The position numbers were made by a program, and so were the translations under genes. From the NCBI RefSeq assembly GCF_013403915.1, contig NZ_JABFDI010000004.1, forward strand, positions 124,001-188,000: a DNA stretch of 64,000 bases. Reading direction: 5' to 3'. This document shows, piece after piece, positions 34,801-43,497 of this stretch. Below the pieces are notes generated by a model. It saw only the letters and a program-made list of their open reading frames with translations. It did no database searches and was not told the origin of the DNA. Every line of letters starts with the position of its first letter. Positions within the stretch are counted from its first letter, which is position 1. This DNA comes from Winogradskyella pacifica. GTDB lineage: Bacteria; Bacteroidota; Bacteroidia; Flavobacteriales; Flavobacteriaceae.

Positions 34801-37800
34801 AACGCTGCAAAAGACGTATGAATGGCAAAACCTCCTACATCACTTGCTAAAACAGGTATAAGAATTGTTTCTTTTGAATTATGAAGCTCCACTAATTGCG
34901 TCATTATAATTTTACCGTCTTTTTCAATTTCAACAGTAACGGTTATATGTTCTGCGGCAGAACCTAAAGTTAGTTTTGCCATAGAATTGATCTCGTAAGT
35001 GTCTTTATTCAATTGCGCTTCGTACAATTGGTGGTCTGCAACCGTTTTGTCTTTATCACTAAAAAGAGATGTAAACACTTGGTCTTTTACCGTTTGTCCA
35101 AATTTATCTTTGCTTTCTACAATAATCATATATTGACCAGAATCCCATTTATTTAATTTCTTTAAAGTGATGGTTTTCTCTTTTTCAGTATCGAAAGTTG
35201 TACTAAGAATGGCTTCACCTTTTGTCCAATTGGTTAATTGACCTTCATTATCATAATAGGCTTCATGAGGAAATAGTGTTTTAAATTCAGTTTCAGAAAG
35301 CGTTTGGTAATCTGGTGCTTGCCAAGGCCGTGTTCTTAAAACACGATCTGGTGCATTTAGTTTATATATTTTTAATTGTCCTTTTGCTGGTGCGAATTCA
35401 CCATTAAGATTTTGCGACGCTAAAGTGAATTCAATTTCTTTTTGATCTTTATCAATTTTCTGAGGAGCAATAATATTGAGTGTCATAGCATGATAACCAA
35501 CATTAACAATGGTAGACGTTGAACGTGTTTCGCCATTAATATCCGTCACATCTGCTGTGATTTCATAATTAAAAATAGGGAGATTTTCTTTAGAGACACT
35601 TTCATCCGGAAGCGCTTTAAACATAATTTCAAACTCTCCTTTAGCATTTGTTTTAGTCTCACCAAAAGTGATTTCTTGGGCTTCCACATTAAAATATGGA
35701 CGTCTCCAATAATACCAGCTCGGAAATTTCACATTTCGTTTTACACGATACACCACTTTAGCATCTGTAATAGTACTCCCGGCAAAAGCGATTGCCGTTC
35801 CGTTTACCGTAATGCTGTCGTTTACCTTGTAAGTTTCTGTTATGGGTTGAAATTCTGGTTTAAACTTTGGTCGCTTGTATTCTTCCACAGAAATATTGGT
35901 ATAACTATTAGTTCCACTAAACATATTAATCGTGTAATTACCCGTTAAACCATCGTTTGGTAGTAATAATTCTCCATGAACCGAACCGAACTCATTAGTT
36001 AATAAATTTATTTCCTTGACAACCTCTCCATTAACATTCGTTAATTTGACTATTACAGTTGCATCAGCCGAAACCGTTGTTTTTTCGGCTTTAGATTTGG
36101 TAGCAATACCTTTAAAATAAACTATTTGTCCTGGTCTGTAAATACTTCGATCTGTGAATAAAAAGTTACGGTACTGTGTATCGTTGTTTTTATTTTGGTT
36201 ATAAGTTCTGTTAATGTAATAGTCGCCAAAATAAGCCGTATCGTCTTTAGAGTTGACTTCTATTTGAATGCTATTGTAATAGTTATTGTCTTTTGTGAAT
36301 TGAAATTTCCCAAAACGGTCTGTTGTAAATACTTTCGTAAATTGTTTGCTGTTGTGAGTATTATAGGAGAGTTTCACCTTAATACTAGCTTGAGGTTTTC
36401 CATTATATCTATCAATAACTTGATAAATATGGCTGTCATTTTCTGAGCTCTCTATTAAGGCTAAATTTGTGGCTTGAATATGCGCAGTAGCAAAAACATT
36501 TGTGTAAGTGTCTGTATTGGTATCAGCTTTAATGATATATAAACCATTATTTAGATTTGGTAATACAATTTCAGTACTATGATTTTGGTAATCGCCTTCG
36601 GATTTTAATACACTCGAAAACGTTTCAACAGGATTCAGTTTTTTAAAGAAAGCCTCTTTATCATCTACGCTATAAATCTCATTAAAAGCCTCTAATTGCT
36701 TTTGTGAAACTTTATAAACATTAAAGTCTAAGCCTTCTAAATTCTTATAAGTCACTAACAATTTAGAAGGAGAATTAATGCCAATAAATTCTTCGGCTTG
36801 AAGCTCTAAGTTGGGCTTACCAATTTGCGCTATTAAAAACTCACATTTTTCAGCGCCAATGCTAGTTGGGAATTTAGACATTGCCGCATTACAAATTGCG
36901 ATCGCTTCTTTTAATTTCCATTGGTTTTTGCTGTTGATTTCATTTTCTTCTAGTGTATGATTGAATAAATTACCTTGTTTTTCATACAGCTTAGCAATTT
37001 CATAATCGTACAACGTCGATAATTCTGAAGCTTTTAATTTTTTTGATGTCGATTGTAATGTATTAAGAAGCTGGTCTTCTAAGTTTGAAAACGTACCATG
37101 CTGCGCTACAAAATTTAAGCGTTCAATATCCACATCTACAAAGGCTTTTGAAGTTTTGTCTTTACGATGAAACTTCAATAAATCTTGATAAATTTTTAAC
37201 GCATTGCGTTGAAGCGATAAGCTGTCTTTAGAGGTTAAATCTATACTTGTGAAAATTTCACTATCAGCAATAAAGTGATTGTTATCAATACTAAATTTGT
37301 AAGCAGGTTGTGTGATGCTGTTTTCGTCAGTTTTATAGAATTTGAGTGCATTATGGCTTAATAAATCAAATAGTGTTGGGCGATAGTCTTTAGAATTTTT
37401 GGATTCATTTAAAAGTACAGCATAATCGTTTAATGATTGGTGTTGTAATAAGTCTGCATTTTCAAGTGAACGTTGATAATACACATGAATTTCATTAAAA
37501 ATAGTCTCTAAATCCCAAGTTCTAAAGTCATCACTTATCTTTTCTGACGTTTTAGTTCTGTTATAAAATTGGTAACGACTTTGTTGAAAATATTGCCAGT
37601 ACATGGTAGCTAACATATTCTCTAAAAGATGCTTTGTGACGGGGTCTTTGCTTGTGTCAATTTCGGTTTTAAACCGATTCACAATGTTGAGTTGTGCATC
37701 TTCTTCTAATATGAGCATATACTTACTGATATGTAATAATGCTTTGATGCGTTGTTGGGTATTGTCAGCTTTAACGGCGTTTTTATAAATAGTTTCAACC

Positions 37801-37934
37801 AAATCGGCAGCACTTTTAGTAAGGCCGTCATATTCGAATTTGTCCACGTCTTTCCATTGATTTTCAAAATCATTTTGAGCATTAGAAAAGGAAGCAAAGC
37901 AAAGTATCATGAGTATTGATATATAGTTTTTCAT
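31833..37934 (-). CDS. alpha-2-macroglobulin family protein with thioester motif
   Basis: A 2033-residue exported protein with a signal peptide ending SFSNAQ. Multiple macroglobulin-like beta domains include a bait-region-like zone. The internal thioester motif is PYECNEQTF, with Cys1484 and the CxEQ pattern needed for covalent trapping of proteases. The alpha-helical thioester domain and receptor-like C-terminus follow. Bacterial homologues sit in the periplasm or at the outer membrane as protease traps. Unusual points: residues 1198-1209 read LEEVVAVGYGTK, like the TonB box/SusC plug start, and two inverted REP-like sequences are translated in frame (33075-33099 and 33591-33615). Confidence 0.93.
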   Translation of the reverse strand: MKNYISILMILCFASFSNAQNDFENQWKDVDKFEYDGLTKSAADLVETIYKNAVKADNTQQRIKALLHISKYMLILEEDAQLNIVNRFKTEIDTSKDPVTKHLLENMLATMYWQYFQQSRYQFYNRTKTSEKISDDFRTWDLETIFNEIHVYYQRSLENADLLQHQSLNDYAVLLNESKNSKDYRPTLFDLLSHNALKFYKTDENSITQPAYKFSIDNNHFIADSEIFTSIDLTSKDSLSLQRNALKIYQDLLKFHRKDKTSKAFVDVDIERLNFVAQHGTFSNLEDQLLNTLQSTSKKLKASELSTLYDYEIAKLYEKQGNLFNHTLEENEINSKNQWKLKEAIAICNAAMSKFPTSIGAEKCEFLIAQIGKPNLELQAEEFIGINSPSKLLVTYKNLEGLDFNVYKVSQKQLEAFNEIYSVDDKEAFFKKLNPVETFSSVLKSEGDYQNHSTEIVLPNLNNGLYIIKADTNTDTYTNVFATAHIQATNLALIESSENDSHIYQVIDRYNGKPQASIKVKLSYNTHNSKQFTKVFTTDRFGKFQFTKDNNYYNSIQIEVNSKDDTAYFGDYYINRTYNQNKNNDTQYRNFLFTDRSIYRPGQIVYFKGIATKSKAEKTTVSADATVIVKLTNVNGEVVKEINLLTNEFGSVHGELLLPNDGLTGNYTINMFSGTNSYTNISVEEYKRPKFKPEFQPITETYKVNDSITVNGTAIAFAGSTITDAKVVYRVKRNVKFPSWYYWRRPYFNVEAQEITFGETKTNAKGEFEIMFKALPDESVSKENLPIFNYEITADVTDINGETRSTSTIVNVGYHAMTLNIIAPQKIDKDQKEIEFTLASQNLNGEFAPAKGQLKIYKLNAPDRVLRTRPWQAPDYQTLSETEFKTLFPHEAYYDNEGQLTNWTKGEAILSTTFDTEKEKTITLKKLNKWDSGQYMIIVESKDKFGQTVKDQVFTSLFSDKDKTVADHQLYEAQLNKDTYEINSMAKLTLGSAAEHITVTVEIEKDGKIIMTQLVELHNSKETILIPVLASDVGGFAIHTSFAAFNEFKSQSFNVSVPYPKTDLDIETTTFRDKLQPGQDETWSFKIKGPKGDKVSAELLASMYDASLDEFRSHNWNFSPINNPVYHGRLGKNSRQSFGNTNFRVFNNFYTDVKYPYQGYDELNWFGFYFGNNYRYLRKNKRVSSSETVAMVSDSAELEEVVAVGYGTKADLEYQFTSNKIKMVPDSTSLVGTTYMEIHGLPEENIQIRTNLNETAFFFPQLQTDKEGNVSFNFTAPEALTKWKLQLLAHTKTLESAVTQLETVTQKELMIIPNAPRFLREGDQITISTKIANLTDNELSGMAQLILTDAVTGKSIDTELSNSSNTSPFVVDAKGNTQVSWSLNIPKNIQAVQYKVIAKAGDFSDGEQNALPVLSNRMLVTETMPMWIRSNQTKTFTLDKLASTSLSDQNSTLSHHKLTLEMTSNPAWYAVQALPYLMEYPYECNEQTFSRYYANALAQHIVKSNPRIEAVFNQWKSTDALLSNLEKNQELKSLLIEETPWLRDTESETEQKKRIALLFDLNKMNNELQSAVRKLKNNQHGSGAWPWFNGGRDNRFITQHIIAGFGHLKQLNVSLSAVEGSMIENAIDYLDAEFVKEYKDIRKHNKDADLSKDHLSHTQLHYLYTRSFHPEMTPSKEVQNIMEYYQGQIQKYWLSRSLYAKGLMALTIHRSDDAKTAGKIVKSLKENSITSEELGMYWKTNTNSWHWYQAPVETQALMVEVFSEIGTSIQSEAKNLEVVDNLKIWLLKNKQTNSWKTTKATSEAVYALLLQGSDWLSVTEQVDVKVGGETISPSTLENVKVEAGTGYYKTSWNGSEIKPEQADVTITKKGEGIAWGALYWQYFEDLDKITSAETPLKLSKKLFLKSNTDKGEEITEITSTSKLKVGDLIRVRIELRTDRTMEFVHLKDMRAAGLEPVNVLSQYKWQDGLGYYESTKDAATNFFMDYLPKGVYVFEYDLRVNNAGDMSNGISTIQSMYAPEFSSHSEGVRITVD
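33075..33099. repeat. REP-like sequence inside the macroglobulin gene, copy A
   Basis: CCTTCGACTGCGCTCAG and flanks. It is the inverted near-copy of the sequence at 33591-33615, where the shared core CTGAGCGnAGTCGAAG matches 16 of 17 positions. In the protein it encodes VSLSAVEG. Confidence 0.55.
33591..33615. repeat. REP-like sequence inside the macroglobulin gene, copy B
   Basis: GTCGCTGAGCGAAGTCGAAG plus CGAGC, itself carrying TCGCT/AGCGA arms. It encodes LASTSLSD in the macroglobulin, in a polar linker just before the MG domain preceding the thioester region. Confidence 0.55.
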
Positions 37935-38147
37935 AGTAGTTGTCGCAAAAGCGGTGATTTTTTGGCGAATCTGTTTATGTTAATTTAGATATAAACACAT
38001 TCTATTAATTTCTACAAAATACATTCAAAATGTATTCCAAAAAAAGTAATAAGTAGTGAACGTCTTATTTGAATGAGTGAAGTTAAACAATTTGTAAGTG
38101 AAAGGAAACGTTATTAAATTAAGATTTTACGACTAAGTCTTAAATTG

Positions 38148-38155
38148 TATTTTTG
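38148..38155 (+). promoter_or_regulatory. -7 promoter element for the TPR gene
   Basis: TATTTTTG (TAnnTTTG), 18 nt before the ATG at 38174. Confidence 0.4.
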
Positions 38156-38173
38156 TTTTATAACTATAGTTCT

Positions 38174-39118
38174 ATGTATCGTTTCTTCTGGATTTTATTA
38201 TTGACTTCAATGTGTTTTTCTCAGACTTCAAAGGAAAAGGCTGAGGCTTTTATTGCAAATAAAGCGTATGAAAAGGCGCAAAGCGAGATGCTTTTGTTTT
38301 TAAAAACCAATTCTGGTGATAACGATGCTATTGAGCTTTTGGGTGATGCTTATGGGTATCAAAAAAAATGGGATGACGCTATTGAGCAATATAAAACCTT
38401 AACTCAAAGGCAACCGAGTAATGCAAATTACCACTATAAATTTGGTGGTGCGTTAGGCATGAAAGCGCTAAGCATAAGTAAGCTAAAAGCATTAGGTATT
38501 ATTGGTGATGTTAAAGAGGCATTTTTAAAGGCTGCGGAACTCGATCCGAATCATATTGAAACCCGTTGGGCCTTGGTAGAGTTGTATGTGTCGTTACCGG
38601 GCATTGTAGGCGGTAGTTTTTCTAAAGCTTTAAGTTATGCCGAACAGTTAGAACAATTATCTAAAGTTGATGGTTACTTGGCTAAAGGTTATGTTTACGA
38701 ATATGATGACGAACCAGAATTGGCCGAAAAATACTATAGACTAGCTATAAAAGTTGGTGGCTCTGTAACCTGTTATGAAAAATTGACCAATTTCTACGAA
38801 GGTCAAAAGCAACCAGAAAAAGCCATCGGAAATCTAGAAGAAGCTAAAGATAAACACCAACGTAATGCAATGCATTATCAGATTGGGAAAGTCTGTGCCG
38901 ATTATAATATTCAGTTAGATAAAGGTGAAGACATGCTCAAAGTTTATCTTTCAAATCATTCAGCTAAAGATGGAGTGCCAAAAGAATGGGCCTACTATCG
39001 TTTGGCGCAAATTTACAAGCATAAAAACAATAGGGCAGAAGCTTTGATTTGGATCAATAAAGCAATTTCTGGTTTGCCTGATATTGATGTATTTCAAGAG
39101 TTTAAGGAGGCGATTTAA
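38174..39118 (+). CDS. exported tetratricopeptide repeat protein
   Basis: A 314-residue protein with a signal peptide (YRFFWILLLTSMCFSQ) and a solenoid of TPR motifs: AIELLGDAYGYQKKWDDAIEQY, the segment around LAEKYYRLAIKVG, EKAIGNLEEAKDK, and YYRLAQIYKHKNNRAEAL. It should act as a periplasmic protein-protein interaction scaffold; the partner is unknown. I use ATG 38174 rather than the TTG at 38153 because the TTG is the end of the -7 element. It is divergent from the macroglobulin gene, with a 239-nt gap in which only this promoter is recognisable. Confidence 0.82.
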   Translation: MYRFFWILLLTSMCFSQTSKEKAEAFIANKAYEKAQSEMLLFLKTNSGDNDAIELLGDAYGYQKKWDDAIEQYKTLTQRQPSNANYHYKFGGALGMKALSISKLKALGIIGDVKEAFLKAAELDPNHIETRWALVELYVSLPGIVGGSFSKALSYAEQLEQLSKVDGYLAKGYVYEYDDEPELAEKYYRLAIKVGGSVTCYEKLTNFYEGQKQPEKAIGNLEEAKDKHQRNAMHYQIGKVCADYNIQLDKGEDMLKVYLSNHSAKDGVPKEWAYYRLAQIYKHKNNRAEALIWINKAISGLPDIDVFQEFKEAI

Positions 39119-39345
39119 TTTTATTTTCCGATCTCGATAAATGTATTCCTTCTTTGTTGCACTTCGAATGACTAAACACTTGAACTGACGTATCGTGTGA
39201 GTTTAGTGGTTTGTTTTTTTTATTTAGTCCTTTTGTCTGTTCGAGTGATTTTTGAGGTACGAGAAAATCGTATCGAGAACCTTGTTTGATAAATTCTCAT
39301 TTCAAAAAACTTATAGTATTTTTACGGTATACATTTAAGGATACT

Positions 39346-40704
39346 ATGAACGTACATTTTATCGCTATTGGTGGTGCAGCAATGCACAATTTGGCCTTAG
39401 CACTTCACAATAAAGGTTATAAAGTTACAGGAAGCGACGATACTATTTTCGAGCCTTCAAAATCGAGATTAGATGCTAAAGGTTTATTGCCAGATGCTTT
39501 TGGTTGGTATCCTGAAAAGATTACTTCAAACTTAGAGGCGATAGTTTTAGGAATGCATGCTAAAGCTGATAATCCGGAATTGCTAAAAGCTCAAGAACTC
39601 GGTTTAAGAATCTACAGTTATCCTGAATTTCTATTCGAACAAGCCAAAAATAAAACACGTGTGGTTATTGGAGGAAGTCATGGAAAAACAACGATTACTT
39701 CCATGATTTTACATGTAATGCATTATCACGATCGTGATGTGGATTATATGGTTGGCGCACAACTAGACGGTTTTGATGTGATGGTAAAACTTACAGAAGA
39801 CAATGATTTTATCGTTTTAGAAGGTGATGAATATTTAAGTTCACCAATTGATTTACGACCAAAATTTCATTTGTATAAGCCTAATATTGCCTTGTTGAGT
39901 GGTATTGCTTGGGATCATATTAATGTGTTTCCAACGTATGAGAATTATGTAGAGCAGTTCAGTATTTTTGTAGATTCTATTGTAACAGGTGGAAGTATTA
40001 ATTATAACGAAGAAGATCCTGAAGTAAAGCGTGTCGTGGAAGCTTCCGAAAATCAAGTTCGAAAAATAGCCTACAAAACACCAGAATACACCGTTGAAGA
40101 TGGAGAAACCTTATTAGAAACTCCAGAAGGGCCAATGCCAATTGAAGTGTTTGGTGCACACAACTTAAATAACTTAGCTGGTGCCAAATGGATTTGCCAA
40201 CATATGGGCATTGATGAAGATGATTTCTATGAAGCCATTTCTACGTTTAAAGGTGCGAGCAAACGTTTAGAGAAAATTGCAGAATCTAAGACAAGCGTAG
40301 CGTATAAAGATTTTGCACACTCACCAAGTAAAGTAGAAGCGACGACCAAAGCTGTAAAAGAACAATACAGCAACCGAACTTTAGTCGCCTGTTTAGAATT
40401 ACATACCTATAGTAGCCTTAATGCTGAATTCTTAAAAGAATACAAAGGAGCTTTAGATGCAGCAGATGTAGCGGTCGTTTTCTATTCTCCACATGCTGTT
40501 GAAATAAAGAAATTAGAAGAAGTTACAGAAGCACAAATTGCAAATGCTTTTGAGCGCGATGATTTAATCATCTACACCAATCCAGAAGATTTTAAAAATT
40601 TCTTGTTCTCTCAGAACTTTGATAACAAGTCATTGTTGTTAATGAGTTCTGGTAATTATGGTGGTTTGAATTTTGATGAGGTAAAAGAACTCCTACGAAA
40701 TTAG
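39346..40704 (+). CDS. Mur ligase family protein (Mpl/MurC-like)
   Basis: A 452-residue ATP-dependent ligase. The N-terminal Rossmann-like domain begins VHFIAIGGAAMHNLALAL and KGYKVTGSDD. The central ATP-binding loop is GGSHGKTTITSM, and the C-terminal domain carries FGAHNLNNLAGA and FKGASKRLEK. It resembles Mpl, which re-attaches the recycled tripeptide to UDP-MurNAc, and MurC, which adds L-alanine; the MurC role is usually filled by a gene in the dcw cluster. The ATG at 39346 follows the Mur motif start; the upstream extension to 39286 is unlikely to be translated. Confidence 0.85.
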   Translation: MNVHFIAIGGAAMHNLALALHNKGYKVTGSDDTIFEPSKSRLDAKGLLPDAFGWYPEKITSNLEAIVLGMHAKADNPELLKAQELGLRIYSYPEFLFEQAKNKTRVVIGGSHGKTTITSMILHVMHYHDRDVDYMVGAQLDGFDVMVKLTEDNDFIVLEGDEYLSSPIDLRPKFHLYKPNIALLSGIAWDHINVFPTYENYVEQFSIFVDSIVTGGSINYNEEDPEVKRVVEASENQVRKIAYKTPEYTVEDGETLLETPEGPMPIEVFGAHNLNNLAGAKWICQHMGIDEDDFYEAISTFKGASKRLEKIAESKTSVAYKDFAHSPSKVEATTKAVKEQYSNRTLVACLELHTYSSLNAEFLKEYKGALDAADVAVVFYSPHAVEIKKLEEVTEAQIANAFERDDLIIYTNPEDFKNFLFSQNFDNKSLLLMSSGNYGGLNFDEVKELLRN

Positions 40705-40772
40705 GAGTCTTAGATTTAAAAAATCCGCTTTTTATAGTTAAGAATGTTTGTTCTTAATATAATACCAATAAT

Positions 40773-40806
40773 AAAAAAGGAGCTCTTTTTCGAAACTCCT
40801 TTTTTT
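40773..40806. terminator. bidirectional terminator between the Mur ligase and the HAD gene
   Basis: AAAAAAGGAG and CTCCTTTTTT arms with an inner TTTCGAAA mini-palindrome. It has A and T runs on both sides and is placed between two convergent genes. Confidence 0.75.
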
Positions 40807-40836
40807 ATTCAATATTCAATATTTTATATTGTCACT

Positions 40837-41634
40837 TTATTTATAAGTCACCAAAACATCGGCTACCTTTTGTAAATCCGATTCTACAATTTCAGTTTTT
40901 GGTGCTAATGGAAATAATTGTTGGCCAGGTCTGCTGATAAATGCAGCTCTCCAACCAGCCCAAACGGCTCCGGCAACATCCCAACCATGCGCTGCAATAA
41001 GCATACATTCTTCAGGTTTTACACCCATTTTACGTGCTGCCCAAGTGTAGGCATCTGTAAATGGTTTAAATTTACCAATATCTTCCACACTTAAACGCTC
41101 ATCAAAATAGTCGGTTAATCCAGCACTTTCAAATTGTTTTTTTACACCTTCATTAGATGAGTTGGTAAACGATACCAATTTATAACCGTCTTTTTTTAGT
41201 TGAGCCAATGCGGCTTTTACATCAGGATGCGCAGGTAAGCCTCTCAAAGAATTTACAATGACGTTTCTGGCTTCTTTTTCAGAAATTGTAATATCATTAT
41301 TTGCTGCAACCATTTGTAAAGCTGCCGCGCCAATATTACCAAAGTGTTCGTATTGGCCACTTGCGGTTGTTACTAATGAATATTGTAGCATGGTAGTAAA
41401 CCAAAGCGATAATAAATCTTCTCTACCATTGAGCGCTTCACCAACTTGCTTTTTCATTTGGGTAAGATCTAAAAGCGTTTCATTAACATCAAAAAATAAT
41501 ACTTTAGGTCGTGTTGTGTTTGTCATAATGTTTTTATTTTCTTGTGTGTTTCCTAAAACTATGTTTGGCATTAACATTCCTGTTGTACCCATAATTCCTA
41601 AGTTTTTAATAAAATTCCTCCTGTTGTTTTTCAT
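40837..41634 (-). CDS. haloacid dehalogenase type II-like hydrolase with Tat-like signal
   Basis: A 265-residue protein. The N-terminus MKNNRRNFIKNLGIMGTTG resembles a twin-arginine signal, so the enzyme is probably exported. The HAD domain has the nucleophile in FFDVNETLLDL (the type II 2-haloacid dehalogenase version of motif I), Ser in VSFTNSS, Lys in GKFKPF and AHGWDVAGA near the end. The real substrate is unknown. The ATG at 41634 is preferred because it begins the signal; the reading frame extends upstream into the DsbA gene. It is last in the TetR-linked cluster. Confidence 0.85.
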   Translation of the reverse strand: MKNNRRNFIKNLGIMGTTGMLMPNIVLGNTQENKNIMTNTTRPKVLFFDVNETLLDLTQMKKQVGEALNGREDLLSLWFTTMLQYSLVTTASGQYEHFGNIGAAALQMVAANNDITISEKEARNVIVNSLRGLPAHPDVKAALAQLKKDGYKLVSFTNSSNEGVKKQFESAGLTDYFDERLSVEDIGKFKPFTDAYTWAARKMGVKPEECMLIAAHGWDVAGAVWAGWRAAFISRPGQQLFPLAPKTEIVESDLQKVADVLVTYK

Positions 41635-41686
41635 TATTATGCTTTCGGTTTTTATATAAATAATTTGAATATACCCAACTGCTGCG

Positions 41687-42343
41687 TTAGATGGATTTCT
41701 GTTCAGCAATTAATTCAGATAACACTTGTTTAAATGTATCTACAGGTTGCGCTCCGGTAACGGCACTTTTTCTGTTAAACACAATTGTTGGTACAGAGTT
41801 GACCCCTAATTCTTTCCAATAACCTTGTTTTTCTCTTACTTCTAGTCGTGCGTCTTCACTATCCAATTTAGCTAAGGCGTCATCTGCGTTTAAACCAACA
41901 CTTAAAAGTGTCTCTTTTAAGACGTCTTTTTTAGACACATCTTTTCTGTCGCTAAAAAACGCTTTAGTGAATGCCATTTTTAATTCGGTTTGTTTCCCGA
42001 AGTCTTTAGCATATTCTAATAAAATATGAGCATCAAAGGTGTTCACCATACGCATCTCATCAAAATAATCGAATTTAAAACCTAATTCTTCACCAGCATC
42101 TGCCATATGTTGTTGCGACGCTCTTTGCTGATCTAAAGTCGAGCCGTATTTTTCAGTAATGTGTTCTATCACATTCTGACCTTCGGCTGGCATATTAGGA
42201 TTCAACTCAAACGGTTGCCATTCTATGTCTATTTGGTCTTCAATTCCTAATTCTGAAATCGCTTTTTCTAAACGTTTGTAACCAATGGTACACCAAGGAC
42301 AAACTACATCTGAAACGATATCTATTTTTAATTTATTTGCCAT
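41687..42343 (-). CDS. DsbA family oxidoreductase (FrnE-like)
   Basis: A 218-residue thioredoxin-fold protein with the redox motif VCPWC (Cys15 and Cys18), a helical insertion, and the cis-Pro loop GVNSVPTIVFN. There is no signal peptide, matching the cytoplasmic FrnE/2-hydroxychromene isomerase-like branch rather than periplasmic DsbA. FrnE-like proteins are linked to disulfide and polyketide redox chemistry and to oxidative stress resistance. It lies inside the TetR-controlled cluster of small redox proteins. Confidence 0.88.
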   Translation of the reverse strand: MANKLKIDIVSDVVCPWCTIGYKRLEKAISELGIEDQIDIEWQPFELNPNMPAEGQNVIEHITEKYGSTLDQQRASQQHMADAGEELGFKFDYFDEMRMVNTFDAHILLEYAKDFGKQTELKMAFTKAFFSDRKDVSKKDVLKETLLSVGLNADDALAKLDSEDARLEVREKQGYWKELGVNSVPTIVFNRKSAVTGAQPVDTFKQVLSELIAEQKSI

Positions 42344-42393
42344 GTTTTTATTTTTAATTAAATTTTATATGTATATCCGTTATACTAATTTTA

Positions 42394-43065
42394 TTATTTG
42401 CTAATTAGATTAGTATTTAGAAAGCTATTTTCCCTTTGTTCATCTTCTGTAACTTGATCTCTTGACACTACATTTAAAACCATAGAGTTAACTATTCTGT
42501 TTTTATTTAAATCTTTATTTATAATTAAAGCTTTATGAAAAACACCTAACGTATCGACATCACGTTTCGGACTGCTATTATTAATTATAAGAATAGAATA
42601 ATTATCCATATTAACTAACTTTAATTTTGAAATAAAAGGTAATAATACGTTCTCATTATCTTTAAAAACAGGTGAAAAATTATTGAAATAATCTTCCGGT
42701 GCTTCCAAGGCTTCATTAGCGTAAGTATAATAATCCGCTATGTGCAATTCACTTTTAATAGCGCTAGGTTCGTAACCCAGCATTAATATAGATTGATCTG
42801 CAGCATTATCTACATGAAAAGGTGTAGTCACCTGCTGATCAAATCGAACTAGCCAATGATAACTTAGTTTTTTATTGAATTTTGAAACACTAAGTTTTGA
42901 TAATTCTTTTTTTAGGTCTATCATAATAGACCTGAATTGATAAGGTGTTATTTCTTTTTTGCTGAAAACGAGGTGGATAAAGCCAGGCGTTTCCATAGTA
43001 GTTCTAAAAACTGCTTGGAAGCTCGTATTGGCTATTTGTTTTATCGTTTCTCCTTCAATTTTCAT
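42394..43065 (-). CDS. unknown protein with a possible Fe(II)/2-oxoglutarate oxygenase-like HxD...H pattern
   Basis: A 223-residue soluble protein. Central motif TPFHVDNAADQSILMLGYEPS carries H84 and D86; a later FHKALIINKDLNKNR provides H177 and R190, the spacing expected for a jelly-roll 2OG oxygenase facial triad plus the 2OG-binding Arg. I do not recognise the family with certainty, and the assignment rests on the pattern alone. The gene lies between EthD-like and FrnE-like genes on the same strand, which supports an oxidative or detoxification role. Confidence 0.5.
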   Translation of the reverse strand: MKIEGETIKQIANTSFQAVFRTTMETPGFIHLVFSKKEITPYQFRSIMIDLKKELSKLSVSKFNKKLSYHWLVRFDQQVTTPFHVDNAADQSILMLGYEPSAIKSELHIADYYTYANEALEAPEDYFNNFSPVFKDNENVLLPFISKLKLVNMDNYSILIINNSSPKRDVDTLGVFHKALIINKDLNKNRIVNSMVLNVVSRDQVTEDEQRENSFLNTNLISK

Positions 43066-43084
43066 TTAAACACCTTTATAATCT

Positions 43085-43411
43085 CTAGTCTTTAGTTTTA
43101 AAGATAACCAATTTACTAATTTGAAGCTCTGCCTGTACATTACTATAATTTTTTACATCAGCAGCAAAGGTCGCTGCATGAGGGCCAAAAGCCTCTTGAA
43201 AAGACGCTACATCATCAAATAATAAATGTGCAATAGCAACATAAGGAGCCGGTTCTTCAGGAACTCTACTTGCGATACCCAAATCTAACTCTAATCCTTT
43301 TAAGGCGTTACCAACACGTTTTGTAACCATTGGTAAATGCTTATTTTGGTAATAGTCCGTATCAAATTGTACGTCTTTACTATTAGGGTACATTACAGAA
43401 ACTTTTATCAT
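43085..43411 (-). CDS. EthD family protein
   Basis: A 108-residue dimeric alpha/beta-barrel protein. It has the EthD-type start IKVSVMYPNSKDVQFDTDYYQNKH..MV and a C-terminal DVQAELQISKLVIF strand. EthD was found in ether degradation, but most members have unknown substrates. It is co-directional with the carboxymuconolactone decarboxylase-like gene 86 nt upstream, with a strong hairpin in the gap. Confidence 0.85.
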   Translation of the reverse strand: MIKVSVMYPNSKDVQFDTDYYQNKHLPMVTKRVGNALKGLELDLGIASRVPEEPAPYVAIAHLLFDDVASFQEAFGPHAATFAADVKNYSNVQAELQISKLVIFKTKD

Positions 43412-43434
43412 AATATTAATTTTTAAAGATTAAT

Positions 43435-43460
43435 AAACCTTCCGAATCAACGGAAGGTTT
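43435..43460. terminator. perfect hairpin between the CMD-like and EthD genes
   Basis: AAACCTTCCG-AATCAA-CGGAAGGTTT, a 10-bp perfect stem. On the transcribed (minus) strand it is followed by TTTATTAATCTTT, a weak T tract. It could be an inefficient terminator that lowers expression of downstream genes, or an mRNA stabiliser. Confidence 0.5.
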
Positions 43461-43497
43461 AAAGCTATTAATCAACCTGTGGCCTGGTTTATAGGGA

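Noticed and set aside
41635..41709. Longer N-terminus for the HAD gene overlapping the DsbA gene
   Set aside because: The Tat-like signal begins at the internal ATG 41634 and the upstream residues do not resemble a signal or domain.
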